This document shows positions 57,433 to 64,000 of a stretch of DNA of 64,000 bases, piece after piece. The DNA comes from Varibaculum cambriense. GTDB lineage: Bacteria; Actinomycetota; Actinomycetes; Actinomycetales; Actinomycetaceae. The position numbers and the translations under genes are program-made. The stretch is from contig NZ_PKHX01000002.1 of NCBI RefSeq assembly GCF_002848005.1, positions 124,001-188,000 of the forward strand, written 5' to 3'. The notes under the pieces are model-generated. The model saw nothing but the letters and a program-made list of their open reading frames with translations. It did no database searches and was not told the origin of the DNA. How positions within the stretch are numbered: position 1 is the first letter of the stretch; each line of letters opens with the position of its first letter.

Positions 57433-57887
57433 AAGTACAGGTTAGCTTAGGAAAAGGGTTGAGCTACTTATATTTCAAAGGTAATAACAATTTTTATTTG
57501 GTCTTCCTGCGCTGCTGTGGTGAATCATTTAAAAAATTTATTTTTATTTCTTTGGTAGTCATCACTACCTAGAATCTTTGGGATTATTAGCTAAACGTGC
57601 AGTTTATATGGGTTTTAGGCCTGTGAATTTACGGTTATATTTCTGGGGATGTTTTTGGGGACGGGGAAATATCAAGCAAACTATGCACGGTTTATAAACA
57701 GTTCTGGAAGCTCAATCCCCAGATATGCACAGGGTTATTCACAGGTGTGGAGAAACCTGCTTTAACCTGTAATCATGAGAACTACAATTTTGTAGTTTTG
57801 CTGGTAGATATATTTAAAAATAAAGGTAAAAAAATACCCAAAGGTTCCCTTAGGTTATTGGAGAGCGGAGTGATTTTATTGGCTAAA
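57433..57887. other. oriC: Candidate oriC, left part: AT-rich with DnaA-box cluster
   Basis: A 455-bp gap between dnaA and ponA. A cluster of DnaA-box-like nine-mers lies at 57622-57754: TGTGAATTT (57622), TTATAAACA (57692), ATATGCACA (57723), TTATTCACA (57735) and TGTGGAGAA (57746). Next to it, 57481-57560 and 57795-57840 are very AT-rich and could be the unwinding element. An ACTACA/TGTAGT inverted repeat is at 57781-57797. Some boxes are one to three bases off consensus, so the count is approximate. Confidence 0.7.
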
Positions 57888-59300
57888 TCACTTTGAATGG
57901 CGGGCAGCTTGGCGGATTTGGTTGGTTAATTCATTGACGTGATCAAAAATTTGGGGTTTGGACTTCATAAGTTGCGTGATCTTCTTATTGGCGTGCATTA
58001 CCGTAGTGTGGTCGCGTCCTCCGAACTCCTTGCCAATCTGCGGTAATGAGAGCTCGGTAAGTTCGCGACATAAATACATGGCGATCTGGCGCGCCTCGGT
58101 TAAAGAACGTGAACGCGAAGGAGAGCATAAGTCATTAACGGTGGTTTCAAAATACCCAGCTGTTTGTGCCTTAATCAGAGCGGGGGTGATTTCTTGATCA
58201 TTGGGGTCAGAAACAATATCTTTAAGTACCATCTCTGCTAGTTGTAGCGTTAACGGTTGTTTAGTGAGGGAAGCGAAAGCAGTAACCCGAAGCAGGGCAC
58301 CTTCCAGCTCGCGGATATTGATAGTAAAACGCGAAGCGATATAGGCCAAGACTTCCGAGGGCGCCTCCACTTTTTCCTGACGGATTTTATTACGCAAAAT
58401 AGCGATGCGAGTTTCTAAATCAGGAGGCTGTACATCGGTTAAAAGTCCCCACTCAAAACGAGAACGTAGTCGCTCCTCAAATCCTTCCAGCTTCTTGGGA
58501 GGAACATCGGAAGTAATAACCACCTGCTTGTTGTCATTATGTAAGGAGTTAAACGTATGGAAAAACTCCTCAATAGTTTGTTCTTTCCCCTGCAGGAACT
58601 GAATATCATCAATCATCAAAATATCGATATTGCGGTAGCGTCTTTGGAATTCGTGGGCACTGCCCTCTGATACGGAATTGATGAAGTCGTTGGTGAATTC
58701 CTCAGAGTTTACATAACGCACTTTGATATGGGGATAAAGGTTCAGCGCATAGTTACCAATAGCGTGCAGCAGATGAGTTTTTCCCAGCCCGGAACCACCG
58801 TAAACAAAAAGGGGGTTATAGGCTTTGGCCGGAGCCTCCGCTACTGCGATCGCCGCCGCGTGAGCAAAGCGATTGGAAGCGCCGATGACGAAGGACTCAA
58901 AAGTATATTTCGAGTTTAAACGGCTTTCAAAAGGTTTTTTTATCGGAGAAGGGGTAGTGGTGTTAGTAACGGTAGTTTCTGGGGCCTCGGGAAGGGGGGC
59001 AACCGTTTGTTGTTCGGAAGGATTAACGCTTTGTCCGGTATCTAGAGAGGGATCTACCGAGACCGCCAAAATTACGTCGCGAGAGGTAGCTGCAGAAAGT
59101 GATTGCCGTAAAAAAGGAGCTAGGCGGGTCTCAATAATTGATTTCGAATAGTTATTAGGAGTGGCAATGATAATGGTGTTTTCGTAAGTGGTTAAAGGTT
59201 TTGACATTCTTACGAAGGCCAGATCAGCTTGACCTACCTGTGGATTTTGTTTTAACTGTCGGATCGCGTCTTGCCAGACTGACTGTAGCGAACTTGACAT
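57888..59300 (-). CDS. dnaA: Chromosomal replication initiator DnaA
   Basis: The 470-residue AAA+ initiator binds DnaA boxes and opens oriC. Domain I is at the N-terminus ([18 protein letters not shown]), followed by a short acidic/Thr-rich domain II (120-150). The ATPase core has Walker A ([13 protein letters not shown]) and Walker B ([14 protein letters not shown]). The DNA-binding domain IV ends with [15 protein letters not shown]. The chosen ATG 59300 follows GGAG; a TTG at 59312 would add MEKL. It is read leftwards away from rpmH. Confidence 0.97.
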   Translation of the reverse strand: MSSSLQSVWQDAIRQLKQNPQVGQADLAFVRMSKPLTTYENTIIIATPNNYSKSIIETRLAPFLRQSLSAATSRDVILAVSVDPSLDTGQSVNPSEQQTVAPLPEAPETTVTNTTTPSPIKKPFESRLNSKYTFESFVIGASNRFAHAAAIAVAEAPAKAYNPLFVYGGSGLGKTHLLHAIGNYALNLYPHIKVRYVNSEEFTNDFINSVSEGSAHEFQRRYRNIDILMIDDIQFLQGKEQTIEEFFHTFNSLHNDNKQVVITSDVPPKKLEGFEERLRSRFEWGLLTDVQPPDLETRIAILRNKIRQEKVEAPSEVLAYIASRFTINIRELEGALLRVTAFASLTKQPLTLQLAEMVLKDIVSDPNDQEITPALIKAQTAGYFETTVNDLCSPSRSRSLTEARQIAMYLCRELTELSLPQIGKEFGGRDHTTVMHANKKITQLMKSKPQIFDHVNELTNQIRQAARHSK

Positions 59301-59363
59301 CAGTTTCTCCAAAATTTCTAAGCAGCAATGTGACAGGCCACCCCAACGATGGGGATAGTAACG

Positions 59364-59392
59364 ATTCTAGGATAAAAACAGGTTATCCCCAA
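59364..59392 (-). promoter_or_regulatory. Putative dnaA promoter overlapped by a DnaA box
   Basis: On the minus strand TTGGGG (59387-59392) lies 17 bases before TAGAAT (59364-59369), about 65 bp before the dnaA start. The TTATCCCCA box covers the -35, and the perfect box is just upstream. DnaA binding would repress transcription, a known form of autoregulation. Confidence 0.5.
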
Positions 59393-59587
59393 TCTGGGGA
59401 AAAGATTGTGGATAACTTACGCGGTTGTAGTTTTAGCTTTGAAGTCCTTCCCGCGTGCAAAAACTAGGAGAAATCGAAAATTTTAAAAATAAAAAAATTA
59501 ACATCTTACAGCTTTGTAGTTTTTCTAAGTTCCACAGCTTAGAATCTGTTGAGGAAAAAATAGTGTTCATAACCACTCAATAACTAT

Positions 59588-59616
59588 TTGACCTGGCAAA
59601 GCGCTATGCGTAGGCT
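59588..59616 (+). promoter_or_regulatory. Putative promoter of the rpmH operon
   Basis: TTGACC (59588-59593) and TAGGCT (59611-59616) are spaced 17 bp. rpmH starts 84 bases downstream of the -10 box. Confidence 0.5.
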
Positions 59617-59700
59617 TGCATATGTTGTCTAATCGAGGCTAAATGAAACTAAGGTGCCGGAATTTTATCCGGTTAGTGAATAACATTCAGGAGAACTACA

Positions 59701-59838
59701 GTGACAAAGCGGACTTTTCAGCCGAATAACCGTCGCCGAGCCAAGAAACACGGATTTCGGGCAAGAATGCGTACCCGCGCAGGCCGCGCTATTATCGCTA
59801 ATCGCCGGCGTAAAGGGCGCAAGGATCTTTCGGCCTAG
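59701..59838 (+). CDS. rpmH: 50S ribosomal protein L34
   Basis: A 45-residue, very basic protein beginning [22 protein letters not shown] at a GTG start behind AGGAG. The body is the classic L34 sequence ending RKGRKDLSA. It is the first gene of the rpmH-rnpA-yidD-yidC-jag-rsmG series. Confidence 0.97.
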   Translation: MTKRTFQPNNRRRAKKHGFRARMRTRAGRAIIANRRRKGRKDLSA

Positions 59839-59841
59839 AGC

Positions 59842-60195
59842 ATGTTGCCCCAGGCCAATCGCCTGAAGAAATCAGCCGATTTTTCCCAAGTTTTTCGGCG
59901 TGGAAAAAGCGCTGGAAATCAACTAATGGTGGTGCACCACTTACCCGACCAGTTAGGCACTGCAAAGCCGCTGGTCGGTTTCGTTGTACCAAAAAGAAAC
60001 CTACCGCGGGCAGTGGATCGCAATCGCATTAAACGGCAATTGCGCGCTCTTAGTGCTGGACGGCTAGACAGCTTTGGCAGCGGGAGTATTACGGTAGTGC
60101 GCGCCCTCGGGAAAGCTAAAACTGCTTCCTATCCGCAACTAGGGGCGGCTCTGGATCAAGCTTTAGCCAGGGCGCAGGCGAAAGGGAAAAAGTGA
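59842..60195 (+). CDS. rnpA: Ribonuclease P protein component
   Basis: The 117-residue protein assists the RNase P RNA in maturing tRNA 5' ends. FVVPKRNLPRAVDRNRIKRQLR is the RNR-type signature. It starts 3 bases after the rpmH stop. Confidence 0.95.
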   Translation: MLPQANRLKKSADFSQVFRRGKSAGNQLMVVHHLPDQLGTAKPLVGFVVPKRNLPRAVDRNRIKRQLRALSAGRLDSFGSGSITVVRALGKAKTASYPQLGAALDQALARAQAKGKK

Positions 60196-60518
60196 TTAAA
60201 AATCTGGGGCAAGTGGGTTTAGTGTTCTTAGTTCGCCTTTATCGGCGCTATATCTCTCCCCTATTTCCTGCCCGCTGCAAGTACTATCCCACTTGTAGTA
60301 CCTACGCGATCACGGCCTTAAGAACGCACGGTGCCCTGAAAGGGAGCCTGCTTTCGGCTTGGAGACTGATGCGTTGTAATCCTTTTTCCGATGGCGGGGT
60401 GGATTACCCACCAGAAAAAGGTAACTGGAAGAGCGCGCCCTATCACCAGATGACTTTAAGTGAACTCCAAGCACATTGGGCGAAGATAGATAACGCCACC
60501 ATGCCTACTAGGGGATAA
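60192..60518 (+). CDS. yidD: YidD membrane-protein insertion efficiency factor
   Basis: The 108-residue protein has the conserved Cys-containing core CKYYPTCSTYAITALRTHGALKGSL and the GGVDYPP end. GTG 60192 overlaps the rnpA stop (GTGA), so they are coupled. Confidence 0.95.
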   Translation: MIKNLGQVGLVFLVRLYRRYISPLFPARCKYYPTCSTYAITALRTHGALKGSLLSAWRLMRCNPFSDGGVDYPPEKGNWKSAPYHQMTLSELQAHWAKIDNATMPTRG

Positions 60519-60537
60519 TAAGTAAAGGAGCATATGG

Positions 60538-61911
60538 ATGATGCTAAGTGCGCAGCTGTTAGCGGCAGCTAACCAACCCACTTCCGGCGGATGGTATGAC
60601 ACGGTTTTATACCCTTTCAAATGGGTCACCGCCTGGGTACTGGTAGGGATTCATAAGGGCTTAACGGTTCTAGGATTACCGGAAGGTCCCGGGGCTACCT
60701 GGGTACTATCTATCGTGGTACTGACCATTTTTGTGCGGCTGCTTATTATTCCGTTATTTATTAAGCAGATAAAGTCTACGCGGGGCATGAGTGCGATCCA
60801 ACCGCAGATCAAAGAGATCCAGGACAAATATAAGGGTCGCAATGACCAGGTCTCTAAGCAACAGATGAGCCAAGAAACTATGGCCTTGTACAAAGAGTAC
60901 GGCGTTAATCCTATGGCCTCATGTTTCCCCTTGCTGATTCAATTGCCGATTTTGGCTGCCCTTTATCGGGTGCTGTGGCAAATGCCGTTAATCGCTAAGA
61001 ATCCGGGAGCCCATATTGGCGGTTTCGATTCCCAGCTAGCTTCCGAAATGGATAAATCCACAGTTTTCGGGGTTTATCTATCTGATACTTTCAACAACAG
61101 TGCCTCGAACCCCACCACCACAAAAATTCTGATCATTGTGTCGGTAGTGCTCTATGCCGGATTGATGTTCTTCCAACAGTTCATCAATATGCGGCGGAAT
61201 ATGAATGCTTCCAATCCGCAGCAAATGCGGATGATGAAGATGATGGTCTACGTAATGCCCCTGATGACCGCCTGGTTTGGTTTCATTGTGCAGATCGGGG
61301 TGTTGGTTTATTTAGTAGTGACTATGGTGGTCAGCTTTATTCAACAATTGTTTGTATTGCACTATCTGCCCACCCCCGGCTCTCCTGCTCACGATGCGCA
61401 GATGCGGCGTCACCAGGAAAAATATGACAAATTTAAAGAGGAAACGTTAACGGAGTACAACCAGAAGCTTTCTGAGTTGGGGCTAAGCGGTGACGACGTA
61501 GCTAAAGGAATGCGTCTAGAGGTTAAAGCTAATCGCAAGGGCGAGGAAGATCCCTTCTCAGGATTAGAAAATGGGGAACAACTGCGCGAAGGAGTTGCGC
61601 TCCACAAGGAAACTCAAGATCGGTTGCATAAGAAAGCTCAAGATCTCGAGTTAGAAGAAAAACCAAAGAAGCCCGTAAAGCAATCTCGGATGATGACGGC
61701 ACTGCAGAAGAAGGCTGAAGAACAGCAAGCCGCGATCAAACCCAGTACTCGTAATGCCCAGGCGCAACCGAAGAGGTTAACCCGGGCTCAGCGTGATGCC
61801 CAGGCTAAACGGCGTCGGCAAGCCCAGGGACTAAGTGAGCAAGAAAAAGCGAAACGCCGGCAGGCTCGCAGGAAGAATAATGCGAATAAAAATCGGCGTA
61901 AGAACCGATAA
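60538..61911 (+). CDS. yidC: Membrane protein insertase YidC
   Basis: The 457-residue insertase helps fold and insert membrane proteins. The five-helix core is typical: VLTIFVRLLIIPLFIKQIKSTRGM, then GVNPMASCFPLLIQLPILAALYRVL and later MMKMMVYVMPLMTAWFGFIV. The last ~150 residues are a long basic cytoplasmic tail (RLTRAQRDAQAKRRR; RKNNANKNRRKNR), longer than in E. coli and expected to bind ribosomes. It starts at ATG 60538 behind AAAGGAG. Confidence 0.95.
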   Translation: MMLSAQLLAAANQPTSGGWYDTVLYPFKWVTAWVLVGIHKGLTVLGLPEGPGATWVLSIVVLTIFVRLLIIPLFIKQIKSTRGMSAIQPQIKEIQDKYKGRNDQVSKQQMSQETMALYKEYGVNPMASCFPLLIQLPILAALYRVLWQMPLIAKNPGAHIGGFDSQLASEMDKSTVFGVYLSDTFNNSASNPTTTKILIIVSVVLYAGLMFFQQFINMRRNMNASNPQQMRMMKMMVYVMPLMTAWFGFIVQIGVLVYLVVTMVVSFIQQLFVLHYLPTPGSPAHDAQMRRHQEKYDKFKEETLTEYNQKLSELGLSGDDVAKGMRLEVKANRKGEEDPFSGLENGEQLREGVALHKETQDRLHKKAQDLELEEKPKKPVKQSRMMTALQKKAEEQQAAIKPSTRNAQAQPKRLTRAQRDAQAKRRRQAQGLSEQEKAKRRQARRKNNANKNRRKNR

Positions 61912-61946
61912 GATCATTGCAGATAGCTAAGAGAGGAATAGGTGCC

Positions 61947-62471
61947 ATGAGTGAAGAAGCATCTCCGGAGCGGGTTGCCGCCTTGGAAGAAGAGGGCGAT
62001 ATCGCCGCCGATTATTTAGAAGAGCTGCTAGATATTGCAGATCTAGGTGGAGATCTCGAAATCGATGTAGAGCACGATCGCGCCAGTGTCGATATTGTCG
62101 CTGATGCGCAAGACTTGAATGATCTGCAACGTCTCGTGGGCAAAGAGGGCGAAGTTTTAGAGTCCTTACAGGATTTAACTCGCCTGGCAGTTTCCCAAAA
62201 AACGGGAGAACATTCCCGTCTAATGCTTGATATCGCCGGGTATCGCCAGGAACGTAAACAAGAGTTGCGCTCTATCGCGGAAGAAGCCATCACCAAAGCT
62301 AAAACTACGGGTGAGCCAGTGCGACTAGAACCCATGAATCCGTTTGAGCGCAAAGTTTGTCACGACGTAGCCGCCGAAGAAGGCGTGTATTCGGGTTCGC
62401 AGGGGCAGGCTCCCAACCGGGCAGTGGTTATTTACCCTGATGCTTCGGGTCCGGAAGCTGAAGAGGAATAG
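61947..62471 (+). CDS. jag: Jag/KhpB (EloR-like) RNA-binding protein
   Basis: The 174-residue protein has a KH-like domain (about 60-110, AQDLNDLQRLVGKEGEVLESLQ) and an R3H domain (about 115-165, RQERKQELRSIAEEAITKA; PMNPFERKVCHDVAAEEG). The ATG 61947 gives the expected start; a TTG 30 bases upstream is the alternative. Jag binds RNA and regulates elongation of the cell wall in other Gram-positives. Confidence 0.92.
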   Translation: MSEEASPERVAALEEEGDIAADYLEELLDIADLGGDLEIDVEHDRASVDIVADAQDLNDLQRLVGKEGEVLESLQDLTRLAVSQKTGEHSRLMLDIAGYRQERKQELRSIAEEAITKAKTTGEPVRLEPMNPFERKVCHDVAAEEGVYSGSQGQAPNRAVVIYPDASGPEAEEE

Positions 62472-62534
62472 TTTGCCGGAAATCGACGGTATTTCGTGGG
62501 ATACTGTTCGATTGGTAATAACCGAATTTTTGCT

Positions 62535-63188
62535 ATGCAACCAGAACTGTACCGTAAGGTAGCTCAACCCGGAGCTGAGGTCGAAGCGTTTTTTGGTTCC
62601 TCCTATGCAAAGATGCAGGCTTATGCCCAGATGCTTGCGGAACAGGGGGAACTGCGAGGTTTGATCGGTCCGCGGGAACTACCTCGGATTTGGCCGCGGC
62701 ATATTTTGAACTGTGCGGCGGCAGAAAAGTTCTTACCGCTAGGGCGCGGCGTAACCATTGCTGATGTCGGGTCTGGCGCGGGACTTCCTGGGGTTGTTTT
62801 GGCGATAATGCGACCTGATCTTGAATTTTTCTTGATTGAACCTTTGGCTAGACGGGTAGTGTGGCTGGAGGAAGTAAAACAAGAGTTGGGATTGGATAAT
62901 GTGGAGATTTTACGTTCTCGTAGTCAAGATCTCCCCTCCGGGCAGAGATTTTCCGCGGTTACCTCGCGAGCGGTGGCAAATTTAAAGAAGCTGATCCGCA
63001 TCTCCGGGAAGCTGGTGGCACCTGGAGGACGAATGCTAGCGATTAAGGGGGAGCGTGCTCCCTTAGAGTTATCTGCGGCGGAGGCAGAGTTGCGGGCAGC
63101 TAAACTTGATAGCGCACATATTGAGGAAGTCCCGTCCCTAATGGACGATTCGATTACCCGGATTATTATGGCAACCAAACGCCCCTAG
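62535..63188 (+). CDS. rsmG: 16S rRNA (guanine(527)-N7)-methyltransferase
   Basis: The 217-residue SAM-dependent enzyme methylates G527 of 16S rRNA. The SAM motif is IADVGSGAGLPGVVLAIM, with LIEPLARRVVWLEEV and the TSRAVANLKKLIRI segment also present. ATG 62535 begins QPELYRK; an upstream ATG at 62496 would add 13 unmatched residues. Confidence 0.93.
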   Translation: MQPELYRKVAQPGAEVEAFFGSSYAKMQAYAQMLAEQGELRGLIGPRELPRIWPRHILNCAAAEKFLPLGRGVTIADVGSGAGLPGVVLAIMRPDLEFFLIEPLARRVVWLEEVKQELGLDNVEILRSRSQDLPSGQRFSAVTSRAVANLKKLIRISGKLVAPGGRMLAIKGERAPLELSAAEAELRAAKLDSAHIEEVPSLMDDSITRIIMATKRP

Positions 63189-63219
63189 TGGCTACCTATT
63201 TTGCATTTTTGGAGGCACA

Positions 63220-64000
63220 ATGAGTAAGCATCGTTTAGCTGATGCCGCTATGGTCGAACAGGCAGATACTCACGAGGAGTTCTCATCGGGGCAAAGGGCT
63301 AGCTCTAAACTCCAGCTAGGTACATTGCCGCGCCCGCAAAGCACTCGGGTAATTGCAGTAGCGAACCAAAAAGGTGGGGTCGGTAAAACTACTACGGTGG
63401 TTAATATTGCTGCGGCTTTGGCTTTAGGAGGCCTCAAAGTACTGGTAATTGATGCCGACCAGCAAGGCAATGCTTCCTCTTCCCTAGGATTTCGGCACTT
63501 AGAAGATGATCAGAATTCTTTATATGAAGTGATGACGCAAGGAGTACCCCTTAGAGAAGCCCTGTCACAAAATGCGGAAATACCGAATCTATGGGTGGTA
63601 CCGGCCTCTATGAATATGGCCGGGATTGAGCTGGAACTTAATGAGAGAACCAATTTTCAGCAGATTTTAGCTGAAGCCCTAGGTGAGTTACTTTCTAGCG
63701 GCGAACAATTCGATTACATCTTCATTGACTCTCCCCCATCTTTGGGAATTATGACGGTTAACGCGCTAGTGGCTGCAAAAGAAGTATTGGTACCCCTGCA
63801 GGCGGAATACCTGGCTCTGGAGGGTCTAACCCAATTGACGAGAACCATCGATATGCTGGTAATTCGGCTTAACCCCACTCTGCGTTTCACTGCCATTTTG
63901 CCCACGATGGTCACCACTAATACCTTGTTAAGCAAAGGCGTATTAGAAGAGGTAAAAGACTACTACGGTGACATCGTGATGCAAACTATTATTCCTCGTA
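63220..64000 (+). CDS. parA: Chromosome-partitioning ATPase ParA (Soj), cut by window end
   Basis: The first 260 residues of ParA are present and the gene runs off the window. An N-terminal tail (~45 residues) precedes the deviant Walker A (NQKGGVGKTTTVVN). IDADQQGNASSSLGF and FIDSPPSLGIM are the other motifs. GGAGG precedes ATG 63220. ParA with ParB segregates the origin. parB is not in view, and no parS 16-mer was found by eye. Confidence 0.95.
   Translation, partial: MSKHRLADAAMVEQADTHEEFSSGQRASSKLQLGTLPRPQSTRVIAVANQKGGVGKTTTVVNIAAALALGGLKVLVIDADQQGNASSSLGFRHLEDDQNSLYEVMTQGVPLREALSQNAEIPNLWVVPASMNMAGIELELNERTNFQQILAEALGELLSSGEQFDYIFIDSPPSLGIMTVNALVAAKEVLVPLQAEYLALEGLTQLTRTIDMLVIRLNPTLRFTAILPTMVTTNTLLSKGVLEEVKDYYGDIVMQTIIPR

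Larger units (their letters stand above)
59301..59700. other. dnaA-rpmH intergenic region with DnaA boxes (candidate oriC, right part)
   Basis: The 400-bp gap carries a perfect TGTGGATAA box (59407-59415) and a near-perfect TTATCCCCA (59383-59391). AGTGAATAA (59676 region) and a GTTCCACAG (59530 region) are weaker. The middle (59470-59570) is AT-rich. In Mycobacterium and Streptomyces the main origin is on the dnaN side of dnaA, so this may serve mainly for dnaA autoregulation. Confidence 0.65.

Noticed and set aside
59700..64000. parS sites
   Set aside because: No 16-mer resembling TGTTTCACGTGAAACA was seen.

Overview
The window is chromosomal DNA of a moderate-GC actinobacterium, and it contains the replication-origin neighbourhood. 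The evidence is the marker set: CarD, a MurJ flippase fused to a pseudokinase, a DUF6049/Rv3909-like secreted protein, an LmeA-like DUF2993 protein, a PonA2-metallophosphoesterase pair, and a dnaA/rpmH/rnpA/yidD/yidC/jag/rsmG/parA cluster. The moderate GC, small intergenic gaps and a CsrA gene point to the Actinomycetaceae (Varibaculum/Mobiluncus-like). That family assignment is an inference, not something the sequence proves.

Layout, left to right. 1-5.1 kb holds the end of a class A PBP, a metallophosphoesterase, carD, ispD and a frameshifted MFS transporter. 5.5-7.7 kb is an OatA-type acyltransferase broken by one amber codon. 7.7-11.8 kb is a dihydroxyacetone kinase operon (dhaK-dhaL-dhaM) whose DhaM carries a complete Enzyme I. 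11.9-14.9 kb holds tRNA-Thr, a copper ATPase and a small split-barrel protein. 15-17.1 kb is a BCCT transporter. 17.3-25.0 kb is a sugar locus: a LacI regulator, an unknown protein, a GH35/42-like beta-galactosidase and a ribose-type ABC importer. Its codon choice differs from its neighbours, and a clear LacI-type operator lies in its promoter. 25.3-31.6 kb holds tRNA-Pro, two crcB genes, a secreted peptidase, holB, tmk and the CCA-adding enzyme. 31.6-40.5 kb is the conserved nudix-DUF6049-murJ-trxB-trxA cluster plus an lmeA-like gene. 40.6-44.6 kb holds pntB, pntA, csrA and an unknown partner. 44.9-50.1 kb holds two unknown membrane proteins and an MMPL transporter. 50.1-57.4 kb holds dnaB, a MATE exporter, rplI, rpsR, ssb, rpsF and a second class A PBP. 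57.4-64 kb is dnaA, flanked on both sides by AT-rich DNA with DnaA boxes, followed by rpmH, rnpA, yidD, yidC, jag, rsmG and the start of parA.

The genes at the origin are largely co-directional with replication: minus strand to the left of dnaA, plus strand to the right. dnaN, recF and gyrB, normally next to dnaA, are absent. The ponA-rpsF-ssb-rpsR-rplI-dnaB block sits directly beside dnaA. The murJ-trx-CCA-enzyme cluster, which lies on the parA side of the origin in Mycobacterium, is here on the other side.

I found no CRISPR array, insertion sequence, prophage or clear defence system. The most interesting points are the reorganised origin, the DhaM with its own full Enzyme I, the lone csrA operon, the sugar island with its unknown 259-residue protein, and two adjacent disrupted genes.
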